64,000 nucleotides of DNA from Cauispirillum nitrogeniifigens (GCF_049800675.1 NZ_JBLOOT010000005.1:1-64000), one strand, 5' to 3'. Shown: positions 37,256-46,869, counted from the first letter of the stretch. Notes: generated from the sequence alone by a model not told the origin. Program-made: numbers and translations.

Positions 37256-38617
37256 ATGATCCGTCTCATCGCCTTCGTCGTCCTGGTCGGCCTGCTGGTC
37301 GCCGGGGCCGTGTGGATGGCCGAGAATCCCGGCGCCGTGACCGTGTACTGGCTGGGCTGGCGCATTGATACCTCGGTGCCGCTGCTGCTGCTGGCGCTGG
37401 CTCTTCTGGTCGGCCTGTTCTGGTTGATCCGGGGCATCATCGCCACGCTGTTCGGCCTGCCCGGCGCCTTCGGCCGCCGCCGCCGCGAGCGCCGGCGGCG
37501 CAAGGGTCTGGCCGCCCTGGGCGACGGCTTCGCCGCCGTCATCGCCGGGGACACCTACAGCGCCCGCAAGAAAGCCGCCGAGGCCGAGGACGCGCTGAAG
37601 GACGACTCCGCCACCACCTTGCTGCTGGCCCGCGCCGCCCTGCTGGGCGACGACCCCCGCCGCGCCCGCGACCTCAACCAGAAGCTCCTGAGCCGCCGCT
37701 CGACCGAAATCGCCGGCCTGCGCGGGCTGATGGACGAGGCCCTGTCCGAGGGCCGCCGCGAGGAAGCCACCGGCTATGCCGCCCGTGCCTTCGAGCGCAA
37801 CCCCCGCGCCGCCTGGGCCGGCCGCGCCCTGTTCGAGGCCCAGGCCAAGGGCCGGCAATGGGACGCCGCCCTGGCAACCCTGGAGACGGCCCGCAAGAAC
37901 GGCATCTTCACCGCCGCCGAGGCCGCCCGCCGCAAGGCCACCGTCTTCGTCGCCCGCTGCGACGAGGCGCTGTCCGGCGGCCAGTCCTACGAGGCCACCC
38001 GGCTGGCGAAGAAGGCCGTCGAGGCCGACGCCGACCTGCCGCCGGCGCGCATCCGGCTGGCCCGCGCCCTGGCCGCCGAGGGCAACGCCGCCAAGGCCGC
38101 GTCGGTCATCGAGGACGCCTGGCGCCGTGGCCCGACGGCCGAACTGGCCGCCGTCCACGCCAGCCTGTGGGGCGCCGAGGACCCGCTGAAGCGCTGCAAC
38201 CGCGCCGTCCATCTGGCCGAGAGCAATCCCGAGCACCTGGAAAGCCGCTTGATGGTGGCCGAGGCGTCCCTGGATGCCCAGTTGTGGGGCCAGGCGCGGG
38301 CGCGCCTCAAGCCGCTGGTCGATGCCGGCGTGCGCGACTCCCGCATGGCCCGCCTGATGGCCCGCCTGGAGGAAGGCGAGCGCGGCAATCTGGCCGATGC
38401 CCTGCGCTGGATGCGGCAGGCCGCCGACGTCGCCGGCCACGAGCCCGAGGCATGGCGCTGCACCGCCTGCGGCACCGCCCTGCCGCAGTGGCATGCCACC
38501 TGCCCGGCCTGCGACAGCTTCGCCACCGTGGCGGCCGGCAGCAGCCGGGCGCTGGTCACGGTGACGCCCGAGCCCGTCCCCGCCCCTCCGGTCGGGAGGC
38601 CGGCCGCCGCTGAGTGA
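37256..38617 (+). CDS. hemY: HemY-like membrane protein with TPR repeats and zinc ribbon
   Basis: A 453-residue protein starting 3 nt after the preceding stop. Two N-terminal membrane helices (about 4-22 and 38-62) form the HemY_N domain (AENPGAVTVYWLGWRIDTSVPL), followed by a basic loop and TPR helices (about 90-390). A short C-terminal zinc ribbon has CTAC and CPAC (about residues 401-420). The HemY family of proteobacteria is linked to heme synthesis by operon position; the biochemical role is not firmly known. It is different from the protoporphyrinogen oxidase also called HemY. Confidence 0.9.
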   Translation: MIRLIAFVVLVGLLVAGAVWMAENPGAVTVYWLGWRIDTSVPLLLLALALLVGLFWLIRGIIATLFGLPGAFGRRRRERRRRKGLAALGDGFAAVIAGDTYSARKKAAEAEDALKDDSATTLLLARAALLGDDPRRARDLNQKLLSRRSTEIAGLRGLMDEALSEGRREEATGYAARAFERNPRAAWAGRALFEAQAKGRQWDAALATLETARKNGIFTAAEAARRKATVFVARCDEALSGGQSYEATRLAKKAVEADADLPPARIRLARALAAEGNAAKAASVIEDAWRRGPTAELAAVHASLWGAEDPLKRCNRAVHLAESNPEHLESRLMVAEASLDAQLWGQARARLKPLVDAGVRDSRMARLMARLEEGERGNLADALRWMRQAADVAGHEPEAWRCTACGTALPQWHATCPACDSFATVAAGSSRALVTVTPEPVPAPPVGRPAAAE

Positions 38618-39324
38618 TCCCGCTCCACGACGATAACCCGACCACCCTGCGGCCGGTCGTCACGATCACCCTGATCGTGCTGTGCATCGTCGTCTTCCTG
38701 TGGCAGGTCAGCCTGCCCGAGCGCGCCGCCTTCGCCGCCACCATCGGCTATGGCGCCATCCCGGCGGTGCTGTTCGGGCAGGCCCACCTGCCACCCGCCC
38801 TGGAGGCGGTGCCGCCCTTCGCCACCCTGCTCACCAGCATGTTCCTGCACGGCGGCTGGCTGCACATCATCGGCAACATGCTGTACCTGTGGACGTTCGG
38901 GAACAACGTCGAGGACAGCATGGGCCATGGCCGCTTCGTGCTGTTCTACCTGCTGTGCGGCATCGCCGCCGCGCTGGCCCACGCCGTCCAGGACATCCAG
39001 TCGACGGTGCCGATGATCGGCGCCTCGGGCGCCATCTCCGGGGTGCTGGGGGCCTACCTGCTGCTCTATCCCCGCGCGCGCATCCTGGTGCTGGTGTGGC
39101 TGGGGCTGTTCGTCACCACCGTGAAGGTCCCGGCCATGGTGGTGCTGGGCTTCTGGATTCTGCTGCAACTGGTCAACCTGGGCATCGCCGCCGCCTCTGA
39201 AGATTCGGGCGGGGTGGCGTGGATGGCCCACCTCGGCGGCTTCGTCGCCGGCATGGTCCTGCTGCCGGTGTTCAAGAAGCGCCACATCCCCCTGTTCCGC
39301 AGCCGCTCCGGCCCCTGGGGCTAA
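38614..39324 (+). CDS. Rhomboid-family intramembrane serine protease
   Basis: GTG 38614 overlaps the hemY stop (GTGA), giving 236 residues. Six to seven membrane helices are visible. The catalytic serine is in GASGAISGVLG and the histidine in AHLGGFVAG; the HGGWLHIIGNMLYLWTFG segment provides the oxyanion-side His and Asn. It cleaves membrane proteins within or near the bilayer. Its coupling to the heme/Mic60 operon is notable because rhomboids and Mic60 both act at bioenergetic membranes. It is convergent with mmcB; the stop codons overlap. Confidence 0.92.
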   Translation: MIPLHDDNPTTLRPVVTITLIVLCIVVFLWQVSLPERAAFAATIGYGAIPAVLFGQAHLPPALEAVPPFATLLTSMFLHGGWLHIIGNMLYLWTFGNNVEDSMGHGRFVLFYLLCGIAAALAHAVQDIQSTVPMIGASGAISGVLGAYLLLYPRARILVLVWLGLFVTTVKVPAMVVLGFWILLQLVNLGIAAASEDSGGVAWMAHLGGFVAGMVLLPVFKKRHIPLFRSRSGPWG

Positions 39325-39764
39325 AGGGCGTCGCCCTCCGCCCGGCCGGCCAGCCGCAGGGCGGCGGCGCGGGCGAAGGACAGGGTGACGGCCTTGCGGC
39401 GGCTGGCGTGCAAGGGCGTTTCCACCCACGGGCGCAGCGGGCGCGCCTGCCAGCCGTCGGTGATCAGCACGCCGACATCCTCGGGCAGCAGGGCCAGCGG
39501 GAAGTCCGGGGCGACGGCGAAGGCGAAGCCGTCGCAGTAGGGGGCATACTCGTGCCACTTGCCGTCGGAGCGGAAATCGGCCGGACCGCTCTTGACCTCG
39601 ACGATGACGACTCGCCCCCTTGGATCGAGGGCGCAGACGTCGGCCCGCCGCTGGTTGCCCAGGCGGAACTCCGTCAGCGTGGCCCAGTTGAGGGCGGCGA
39701 AGTGGCGGCACACGCCCTGGGTGATGCGGGCGGCGACCGACGGGGCGGCCGGATCGTTCATCAT
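39321..39764 (-). CDS. mmcB: MmcB-family DNA repair protein
   Basis: A 147-residue protein (alternative ATG at 39761). It has the restriction-endonuclease-like core of the MmcB family: RRADVCALDPRGRVVIVEVKSGPADFRSDGKWHEY, with the Asp and E-x-K catalytic pattern, followed by CDGFAFAVAPDFP. In Caulobacter MmcB belongs to the SOS/mitomycin C response. The protein is Alphaproteobacteria-typical, which supports the taxonomic reading. No LexA box was identified upstream. Convergent overlap with the rhomboid gene by 4 nt. Confidence 0.88.
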   Translation of the reverse strand: MMNDPAAPSVAARITQGVCRHFAALNWATLTEFRLGNQRRADVCALDPRGRVVIVEVKSGPADFRSDGKWHEYAPYCDGFAFAVAPDFPLALLPEDVGVLITDGWQARPLRPWVETPLHASRRKAVTLSFARAAALRLAGRAEGDAL

Positions 39765-39799
39765 GCGTTCCAGAATAACCAGCCCCGGGGAGGAAGGCC

Positions 39800-40723
39800 A
39801 TGAAGATCGGAATCGTCGGTGCCGGCATGGTCGGCAGCGCCGCCGCCTACGCCATCGTGCTGTCGGGCGCGGCCAGTGAAGTCGTGCTGGTCGACCGCAA
39901 CACCGCCCTGGCCACCGCCCAGGCCCAGGACATCCTGCACGCCACGCCGTTCTCCCACGCCGTGCGGGTGCGGGCCGGCGACTACCGCCAACTGGCCGGC
40001 GCCGCGGTGGTCATCCTGGCCGCCGGGGTCAGCCAGAAACCCGGCGAGACGCGCCTGCACCTGCTGGAGCGCAACACGGCCGTCTTCGCCGACGTCATCG
40101 CCCAGGTGCTGGACGCCGCGCCCGACGCCATCCTGGTGGTGGCGACCAACCCGGTGGACATCATGACCAGCGTGGCGCAACGCCTGTCGGGGCTGCCGCC
40201 GGGCCGCTGCTTCGGGTCGGGCACCATCCTCGACACCGCCCGCTTCCGCAGCCTGCTCGGCGCCCACCTGGGGGTGTCGAGCAAGTCGGTGCATGCCTTC
40301 GTGCTGGGCGAGCACGGCGACAGCGAGGTGCTGTGCTGGTCCTCGGCGACCGCCGGAACGGTGCCGGTGTCCGCCGTCGCCGACCAGTGCCGCCGTCCCC
40401 TGGACGCCGCCGCCAAGGCCGCCATCGACGAGGGCGTGCGGCGGGCCGCCTATGCCATCATCGACGGCAAGGGCGCCACCTGGTACGGCATCGGCGGCGG
40501 GCTGTGCCGCATCGTCCAGGCCATCGGCGGCAACGAGGGCGCCATCCTCACCCTGTCCATGGTCGAAGACGCCGTGGACGGCGTCGGTCCGGTGGCCCTG
40601 TCGCTGCCCCGCGTGGTCGGCGCCGGCGGCATCACCGCCACGGTCATGCCCCACCTCAGCGTCGAGGAGCGCGCCGCACTGCGGCATTCGGCGGACGTCC
40701 TGATCGCCGCCGCCAAGGGGTAA
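39800..40723 (+). CDS. ldh: L-lactate dehydrogenase
   Basis: A 307-residue NAD-dependent enzyme of the LDH/MDH family. The Rossmann loop is GAGMVGSAAA (about 7-16), followed by Asp in VLVDRN for NAD. The specificity position carries Gln in SQKPGETR, typical of lactate rather than malate dehydrogenase. Other motifs are ATNPVDIMT, GTILDTARFR and the catalytic His172 in GEHGDSEV. It interconverts pyruvate and L-lactate. The start has a GGAGGAAGG site. It is divergent from mmcB. Confidence 0.93.
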   Translation: MKIGIVGAGMVGSAAAYAIVLSGAASEVVLVDRNTALATAQAQDILHATPFSHAVRVRAGDYRQLAGAAVVILAAGVSQKPGETRLHLLERNTAVFADVIAQVLDAAPDAILVVATNPVDIMTSVAQRLSGLPPGRCFGSGTILDTARFRSLLGAHLGVSSKSVHAFVLGEHGDSEVLCWSSATAGTVPVSAVADQCRRPLDAAAKAAIDEGVRRAAYAIIDGKGATWYGIGGGLCRIVQAIGGNEGAILTLSMVEDAVDGVGPVALSLPRVVGAGGITATVMPHLSVEERAALRHSADVLIAAAKG

Positions 40724-40769
40724 GCGAGGTCCCTTTACGGAACCGGGGAAACTGTTTTAGATACGTCCT

Positions 40770-41486
40770 ATGGATGAGGACGATAAGACTGGTGTCTTGG
40801 GGTGCATGTCCGCGCTGGTGGTTATCGGCGCGCTGATCGGTGGCGTCGTGTGGTTCGTCAACCGCGACGTCGCCCCCGAGGCTCAACAGGACACGCCGGC
40901 CGCCGCCATCGCGCCGCCGCCGGCCGAGAAGAAGGCCCGCGCGCCCGTCACCCACGTCTCCCCGGTGCGGGAGAAGACGGTGGTGGAAAGGGCCGTGGCC
41001 ATGGACCCGCTGGCCCGCAAGATCGTCGTCGATCCCCCGGCGGAGGCACCGCCGACGGCCGCCGTCGGGGTCAGCGCCGCCGTCCAGGACCTTGGCCAGA
41101 TCACTCAGGAAGGGCCGCCGCCCGGCGCCGTGCAGGCCGCCAGCGACATCCTGGAAATGGAGCAGCTGTGCTACAAGGGCCGCGTCGCCCGCCGTGCGCC
41201 GTCCCTGTTCGACCGCCGGGGCTTCGCCATCACCTATGGCGCCGACGACTTCGCTGGCGGCGATCCCCGCCCGCGCCTGGAATTCTTCTTCCACCCGGCT
41301 GACGCGCCGACGGTGGCGACCTATCTCAGCATGACCGACCGCGACCTCCCCGGCTTCCCGACCAACCACGAGCAGCCGGTGGTCTACGACGAAGCGGCCA
41401 TCCACACCCTGATCGCCCGCTGGATTGCCGCCGTCGCCACCGAAACCTGCCCGGCCCCGAGCGCCAGTCCGGGCTCCAGCCAGTAA
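40770..41486 (+). CDS. Membrane-anchored hypothetical protein
   Basis: A 238-residue protein. Residues about 10-30 form one membrane helix (CMSALVVIGALIGGVVWFV), so the rest should face the periplasm or be membrane-tethered. A Pro/Ala-rich linker (35-120) leads to a C-terminal domain (about 125-225) with FAITYGADDF and RPRLEFFFHP. No family is recognised. It lies 8 nt before the YgiD-type gene. Confidence 0.6.
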   Translation: MDEDDKTGVLGCMSALVVIGALIGGVVWFVNRDVAPEAQQDTPAAAIAPPPAEKKARAPVTHVSPVREKTVVERAVAMDPLARKIVVDPPAEAPPTAAVGVSAAVQDLGQITQEGPPPGAVQAASDILEMEQLCYKGRVARRAPSLFDRRGFAITYGADDFAGGDPRPRLEFFFHPADAPTVATYLSMTDRDLPGFPTNHEQPVVYDEAAIHTLIARWIAAVATETCPAPSASPGSSQ

Positions 41487-41494
41487 GGCACGCC

Positions 41495-42274
41495 ATGACC
41501 TCCGGCACCCCGCTGCCCAGCCTGTTCGTCTCCCACGGCTCCCCCATGCTGTCGCTGGAACCGCAGGACAGGCTGCACCAGCGGCTGCTGACCCTGGCCG
41601 GCACCCTGCCGGCGCGGCCCACGGCCATCATCGTCGCCACCGCCCACTGGATAACCGCGCGCCCCATGGTCGGTGCCGCCGCCGCGCCGGAAACCATCCA
41701 CGACTTCTACGGCTTCCCAGAGCCGCTCTACCGCCTGCGCTACCCGGCGCCGGGCGCCCCGGAGCTGGCGGCGCGGGTGGCCGCCCTCACCGGCGCGGGC
41801 ATCGACGCCGACGCCGGCATTGACCATGGCGTGTGGGTGCCCCTGCGCCTGGCCTGGCCGCAGGCCGACATTCCGGTGGTGCCGCTGGCCGTGCAGCCCG
41901 ACCTCGGCCCCGCCCACCATGTCGCCCTGGGCCGCGCCCTGGCGCCGCTACGGGCCGAGGGCGTGCTGATCATCGGCAGCGGCGGCGCCGTCCACAACCT
42001 GCGCGCCTGGCGCCGGGGCGGCGCGGCCGAGGACTGGGCCGTGCGGTTCGACGCCGCGCTGACCCAAGCCGCCGAAACCGGCGACGAGGCGGCGCTCTGC
42101 GCCCTCGCCGCGACGCCCGACGGCCGGCAGTCCCATCCCTCCGACGAGCACTACCTGCCGCTGCTGGTGGCCTTCGGCGCCGCCGGCGCGGGGGCGCGGG
42201 GGACGACGCTGCTCGACGGCTTCGTCGACGGCAGCCTGGGCGTGGGCTGCTATGCGTTCTCCGCCGCCGCCTGA
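41495..42274 (+). CDS. ygiD: Extradiol ring-cleavage dioxygenase, YgiD/LigB type
   Basis: A 259-residue LigB-superfamily enzyme. The zinc or iron site is built from SHGSPML (His near residue 14), ATAHW (about 48-52) and the later HPSDEHYLPL. Family members include 4,5-DOPA extradiol dioxygenases. GIDHGVWVPL and IIGSGGAVHNL are conserved YgiD segments. The natural bacterial substrate is not established. It sits in a same-strand series between the membrane protein and yjbQ. Confidence 0.92.
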   Translation: MTSGTPLPSLFVSHGSPMLSLEPQDRLHQRLLTLAGTLPARPTAIIVATAHWITARPMVGAAAAPETIHDFYGFPEPLYRLRYPAPGAPELAARVAALTGAGIDADAGIDHGVWVPLRLAWPQADIPVVPLAVQPDLGPAHHVALGRALAPLRAEGVLIIGSGGAVHNLRAWRRGGAAEDWAVRFDAALTQAAETGDEAALCALAATPDGRQSHPSDEHYLPLLVAFGAAGAGARGTTLLDGFVDGSLGVGCYAFSAAA

Positions 42275-42349
42275 CCCTGCCGCTCAAGCGTTGCCGATGC
42301 TAGAATACGCCGGGCGCCCGGATGGGGCGGGCAGGAGCGGAGGCGGCAG

Positions 42350-42775
42350 ATGCAACAGGCGCAGACCATCCTGACCGTGCGCACGCGCGGCAAGGAATTC
42401 TCCGACATCACCGACGACGTCGCCCGCTGGGTGCGCCAGAGCGGCCTGCGCAGCGGCCTGCTGACGGTCTTTGTCCAGCACACCTCGGCCAGCCTGACCA
42501 TTCAGGAGAACGCCGACCCCGACGTGCTGCGCGACCTGCAAACCTTCTTCTCGCACATCGTCCCGGAGGACCCCCACCGCAACCGCTACCGCCATTCCAC
42601 CGAAGGCTCCGACGATATGCCGGCGCACATCCGCACCGTCCTGACGGGCGTGTCGCTGGCGGTGCCGGTGATCGACGGGACGCTGGGGCTGGGGACCTGG
42701 CAGGCGATCTATCTGGTGGAGCACCGCGCGCGCGGCCACGACCGCCACGTGGTGCTCCACCTGATCGGCGAATAA
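42350..42775 (+). CDS. yjbQ: YjbQ family protein (UPF0047, secondary thiamine-phosphate synthase)
   Basis: A 141-residue protein with the UPF0047 signature: FVQHTSASLTIQENADPDVLRDL (about 41-63; conserved His and Glu), GSDDMPAHIRT and the end GTWQAIYLVEHR. Family members show weak thiamin-phosphate synthase activity in E. coli complementation; the main role is unclear. ATG 42350 has a GGAGCGGAGG site. It is convergent with the TPR gene, 2 bp between stops. Confidence 0.94.
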   Translation: MQQAQTILTVRTRGKEFSDITDDVARWVRQSGLRSGLLTVFVQHTSASLTIQENADPDVLRDLQTFFSHIVPEDPHRNRYRHSTEGSDDMPAHIRTVLTGVSLAVPVIDGTLGLGTWQAIYLVEHRARGHDRHVVLHLIGE

Positions 42776-42777
42776 CC

Positions 42778-43668
42778 CTATCCGCGCAGGGCCAGGGCGG
42801 CGTCGCGGGCGGCCTCGCCCAGCATCGGCTGCCCGACGCTGGTGAACAGGGCGGCGGCATGGCCGTAGTGGCGCCGCGCGATGGCCGGATCGCGGCGGCC
42901 TTCCAGGGCCGCGAGGTCCATCAGCACATCGGCCTCGCCCTCCAGGTCGCCGGCCTCGGCAAACAGGCGGGCGGCCCGGCGCAGGGCCTCCAGCGCGCCC
43001 GCCTCGTCGCCGAGGGAGCGCAGCAGCCCCGCCGTCTCCGCCACGGCGCCGGCCTGATCGAGCACGTTGCCGTGGGCGCCGTAAAGATCCACCGCCAGGT
43101 CCAGCGCCTCGTGGGCCTGGTCGGCGCGGTGGGTGGCGGCATACAGCGCGGCCAGGGCGCGCAGGGCGGCGGCCTCGCCCAGTCCGTCGCCGGTGTCCTG
43201 GGCGATGCGCCGGGCCCGCACCAGGCTTTCCAGGGCGAGGTCGTCGCGCCCCATCGCCCGGTCGGCCTCGGCCAGCCCGCGCAGGGCCTCGGCCTCGCCA
43301 TCAAGGTCGCCCGCGCCCCGGTAGTGGGCGGCGGCGGCGGCATAGTGGGCGCGGCTTTCGGCATGCTGGCGCACGCTGGCGGCAACCTTGCCCAAGGCCA
43401 GCAGAACGCCGCCCTGGTGCCGCGAATCGCCGCCGCGCACCAGCAGCGTGCGGGCTTCGACGAAACGGGCGCGGGCGGCGTCGACGTCGTCGGCGGCGAG
43501 GTCCATCTCGCCGAGCAGCAGCACCGCCTGGGCCTCGCCGGTGGCGTCGCGGTCCTTGTGGAAGTTCATGCGGGCGCGCAGGCAGGCGCGGCGGGCTTGG
43601 GAGAGAAGGCCCTCCATCCACAGGCGTTCGGCCTGGGCGAGGGTCTGGCTGGCGTTCCGGGCGATCAT
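42778..43668 (-). CDS. Tetratricopeptide repeat protein
   Basis: ATG 43668 has a GGAGG site 7 nt upstream and gives 296 residues. The whole protein is a series of Ala/Leu/Gly-rich TPR helices (for example GLAEADRAMGRDDLALESLV and ALAALYAATHRADQAHEAL), about six or seven repeats. No signal peptide is seen. TPR scaffolds mediate protein interactions. It is divergent from a diguanylate cyclase gene across 228 bp, but a functional link is not shown. Confidence 0.78.
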   Translation of the reverse strand: MIARNASQTLAQAERLWMEGLLSQARRACLRARMNFHKDRDATGEAQAVLLLGEMDLAADDVDAARARFVEARTLLVRGGDSRHQGGVLLALGKVAASVRQHAESRAHYAAAAAHYRGAGDLDGEAEALRGLAEADRAMGRDDLALESLVRARRIAQDTGDGLGEAAALRALAALYAATHRADQAHEALDLAVDLYGAHGNVLDQAGAVAETAGLLRSLGDEAGALEALRRAARLFAEAGDLEGEADVLMDLAALEGRRDPAIARRHYGHAAALFTSVGQPMLGEAARDAALALRG

Positions 43669-43896
43669 GGCGACCTCCGTGTGCCGGGGAAGAAACCTGG
43701 GACCCAAGTGTAGGCCCGGCGCCCTCCCTTCGGGCATGCGATGGACGCGGGGCAGGGTCGCAAAACCGTCACGGCTTTGCGGCAATTTTGTAACATCCTA
43801 CGCCATTCGGCTTGGGTCGCCGCCGACAAAGGGAGTATAACGGGCGATGGGTGGAGTCTGGCCTCCCCCTCCTCAGAAAGAACAGGGCATAGACCG

Positions 43897-44997
43897 ATGG
43901 GTGCTGCGGCTAACGCGGGCGGAGCGGGCGTGACTTTCGAGCAGGCCAAGGCGACCGCTCTGAAGGCTTTGAAACTGATGAGCGACGGCGGGGTGCCGCC
44001 GACGCCGGCCAACTTCGCTACGTGGTATACCTACGCCAGCGGGACCATGCCGGCCCTGAACTCCGAAATCGACCGCATGCGGCTGTCCGGCGCGCCGCTG
44101 GCCGGGGCGGCGCTGGAAACCCTGCACGACAAGTACCTGGGCGGCAGCGATGACCGCGCCCACGTCGCCACCGTGTCCGAGCGCATCGAGGAAGCCATGC
44201 GGGTGCTGGTCGAGAACCTCGGCCAGGCGGAAGCCGGCGCCCAGGCCTACGGCGCCACCCTGACCACCCTGAGCGGCGAGCTGACGGCCCAGGCCGGCGG
44301 CAGCGATCCCGGCGCGAGCGGCGGCTTGCAGCGGCTGATCAACAGCGTGGTCCAGGAAACCAACCGCATGATCAGCGTCAACCAGCAGCTTGAGGACCGC
44401 CTGAACAAGTCGGCCCAGGAGATCGAGAAGCTGCGCAAGGACCTCGACGTGGTCAAGGAGGAAGCGGCCACCGACGCCCTGACCGGCATCGCCAACCGCA
44501 AGGCGTTCGAGACGGCGCTGCAAAAGAACATGCAGGACGCCCGCGCCGGCGGCGGGTTCCTCAGCCTGCTCATCCTCGACATCGACTTCTTCAAGAAGTT
44601 CAACGACACCCACGGCCACCAGACCGGCGATCAGGTGCTGAAGCTGGTCGCCCGCATGATGGTCGACGTGGTCGGCGACCGCGGCCTGCCGGCGCGCATC
44701 GGCGGCGAGGAGTTCGCCGTGCTGCTGCCCAACATGGGCCTGCCGCACGCCCGCGCCCTGGCCGAGGCCCTGCGCGGCAAGGTCGCCACCAAGGTGCTGA
44801 AGAACCGCCGCACCGGCGAGGAACTGGGCGCCATCACCCTGTCCATCGGCGTCGCCGAATGGGTCATCGGCGAGCCCGGCGGCAACATGATCGAGCGCGC
44901 CGACGAGGCCCTGTACCTGGCCAAGCGGTCGGGCCGCAATCAGGTCCGCACGCAGACCGAGCTGGAGCGCGAGGAAGCAACGCGCAGCGCTGGCTAG
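43897..44997 (+). CDS. Diguanylate cyclase (GGDEF domain)
   Basis: ATG 43897 gives 366 residues. An N-terminal helical region (about 10-185) with a coiled coil (about 155-185) precedes the GGDEF domain: DALTGIANRKAFE, LLILDIDFFKKFNDTHGH and RIGGEEFAVLLP with the GGEEF active site. It should make cyclic di-GMP. The RxxD inhibitory site expected just before the active site is absent (DRGLPARI). There is no membrane helix, so it is cytosolic. The N-terminus resembles a sensor of unknown ligand. Confidence 0.92.
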   Translation: MGAAANAGGAGVTFEQAKATALKALKLMSDGGVPPTPANFATWYTYASGTMPALNSEIDRMRLSGAPLAGAALETLHDKYLGGSDDRAHVATVSERIEEAMRVLVENLGQAEAGAQAYGATLTTLSGELTAQAGGSDPGASGGLQRLINSVVQETNRMISVNQQLEDRLNKSAQEIEKLRKDLDVVKEEAATDALTGIANRKAFETALQKNMQDARAGGGFLSLLILDIDFFKKFNDTHGHQTGDQVLKLVARMMVDVVGDRGLPARIGGEEFAVLLPNMGLPHARALAEALRGKVATKVLKNRRTGEELGAITLSIGVAEWVIGEPGGNMIERADEALYLAKRSGRNQVRTQTELEREEATRSAG

Positions 44998-45071
44998 CAG
45001 CCCCGATCGCGGCTATAGTCGAAGGGAAAACTCCAGTCCCGCCAGACACTTCCCCCCGCCGCGAGCCGCCG

Positions 45072-46865
45072 TTGGACGTCAAGCCGCCGCAACTCCTGTT
45101 CCGCATCCGCGATCTGGTCAGCAATGACCAGTTCGTGCTGGGGGTGCTCGCGGTGGTGGTCGGGCTGGTGGTCGGGCTGGCCGTCGTCGCCTTCCGCCTG
45201 CTGATCGACCTCTTTCACCTGCTGTTCTACGGCGGCACCGAGCAGCAACTGGCGACCGTCGCCGCGGGGCTGCCGTGGTGGCACCTCGTCCTCGCCCCGA
45301 CCATCGGCGGCCTGGCCGTCGGACTGTGGTACCGCTACGCCATGCCCGGCCGCCGCCCGCAAGGCATCGCCAACATCATCGAGGCGACGGCGACGCGCGG
45401 CTCGCGCCTGAGCATGCGGGCGGGCATCGCCGCGCTGTTCGGCAGCGCCCTGTCCATCGGTGTCGGCGCCCCGGTCGGCCGCGAGGGGCCGGCGGTGCAC
45501 TTCGGCGCCACCCTGGCCGCCTATGTCGCCGAGAAGCTGCACTTTGGCCGCGCCCTGTCGCGGACCCTGCTGGGCTGCGGGGCGGCGGCGGCGGTGGCGG
45601 CCTCCTTCAACGCCCCCATTGCCGGCGCCCTGTTCGCCCACGAGGTGGTGGTCGGCCACTACGCCATGAGCGCCTTCGCCCCGGTGGTGGTGGCCAGCGT
45701 CACGGCGACGCTGATCTCGCGCTGGGTGTTCGGCGACTTCCCGGCCTTCACCCTACCCGAGATGGCGCTGACCAGCGTGCTGGAGTTCCCGGCCTTCGCC
45801 GGCCTGGGCATCGTCGCCGGGGTGGCGGCGCTGGTGTTCATGCGCGGCGTGTTCACCGGCGAGGAAATGGCCGCCCGCTCGCGCATCCCGCCGGTACTGC
45901 GGCCGGTGGCGGCGGGGCTGGTGATCGGCCTGCTGGCCATCCCCTTCCCGCTGATCCTGGGCGTCGGCTACGAGGCCACCGACCGCGCCCTGAACGACGC
46001 CATTCCGCCGCTGATGCTGATGGGCCTGCTCGTCGCCAAGACCGCCGGCACCGGGCTGGCGCTGGGCTTCGGCTTCGGCGGCGGGGTGTTCTCGCCGTCG
46101 CTGACCGTCGGCGCGCTGGTCGGCGTGGCCTATGGCGGGCTGGCCACCGCCGCCCTGCCGGAGCTGTCCTCCGGCCCCGGCGCCTATGCGCTGGTGGGCA
46201 TGGGGGCGGTGGCCGCCGCCGTGCTGGGGGCGCCGATCTCGACGGTGCTGATCGTCTTCGAGATGACCCATGACACCGCGCTGACGGTGGCGGTGATGGT
46301 CGCCGTGGTGGTCGCCACCACCATCACCCAGCACCTGGCGCGCATGCCGTCGTTCTTCCACTGGCAGCTTGAGCGCAAGGGCCTGAACCTCAAGGGCGGG
46401 CGCGATGTCGGCCTGCTGCGCCTCATCCGCGTCGGCGACGTGGTGCAGACCCAGGCGCCGACCCTGTCCGTCGGCGCCCCCCTGCGCGAGGTGCGCGAGA
46501 AGCTGGCCGCCGTGCCGTTCGGCGAGGTGTTCGTGGTCGCCGCCGATGGCACGCTGTTCGGCACCATCACCCTGGCCGACCTCCAGGACGTCGGCTTCGA
46601 TCCCGAGCTTGACCTGCTGGTCAACGCCGCCGACGTGTGCCGCCGCCACCCGCCGGTTCTGGCCCTGGGCGACACCCTGGAGGTGGCGCTCAAGCGCATG
46701 ATGACCCTGGGCGAGGAACACCTGGCCGTGGTCGAGCACGAGGACACCATGAAGCTGGCCGGCTGCGTCCACGAAAGCGAGGTTCTGCTGGAGTACAACC
46801 GCCAGCTCCTGCGCGCCCGCGCCGAGGAACGCGGCGAGGGCCGCGACGACGTATCGCCGTTCTGA
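45072..46865 (+). CDS. ClC-family chloride channel/transporter with CBS domains
   Basis: The best start is TTG 45072 (597 residues), since the frame runs upstream over the end of the cyclase gene without an ATG; the start is uncertain. ClC motifs are visible: GAPVGREGPAVHFG (about residues 133-146), FNAPIAGALFAHE and GFGFGGGVFSPSL. Twelve or more helices fill residues 20-430. Two CBS modules occupy about 455-580. It moves chloride, either as channel or as 2Cl-/H+ exchanger. The gating glutamate is present in GREGP. Confidence 0.92.
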   Translation: MDVKPPQLLFRIRDLVSNDQFVLGVLAVVVGLVVGLAVVAFRLLIDLFHLLFYGGTEQQLATVAAGLPWWHLVLAPTIGGLAVGLWYRYAMPGRRPQGIANIIEATATRGSRLSMRAGIAALFGSALSIGVGAPVGREGPAVHFGATLAAYVAEKLHFGRALSRTLLGCGAAAAVAASFNAPIAGALFAHEVVVGHYAMSAFAPVVVASVTATLISRWVFGDFPAFTLPEMALTSVLEFPAFAGLGIVAGVAALVFMRGVFTGEEMAARSRIPPVLRPVAAGLVIGLLAIPFPLILGVGYEATDRALNDAIPPLMLMGLLVAKTAGTGLALGFGFGGGVFSPSLTVGALVGVAYGGLATAALPELSSGPGAYALVGMGAVAAAVLGAPISTVLIVFEMTHDTALTVAVMVAVVVATTITQHLARMPSFFHWQLERKGLNLKGGRDVGLLRLIRVGDVVQTQAPTLSVGAPLREVREKLAAVPFGEVFVVAADGTLFGTITLADLQDVGFDPELDLLVNAADVCRRHPPVLALGDTLEVALKRMMTLGEEHLAVVEHEDTMKLAGCVHESEVLLEYNRQLLRARAEERGEGRDDVSPF

Positions 46866-46869
46866 CCCC

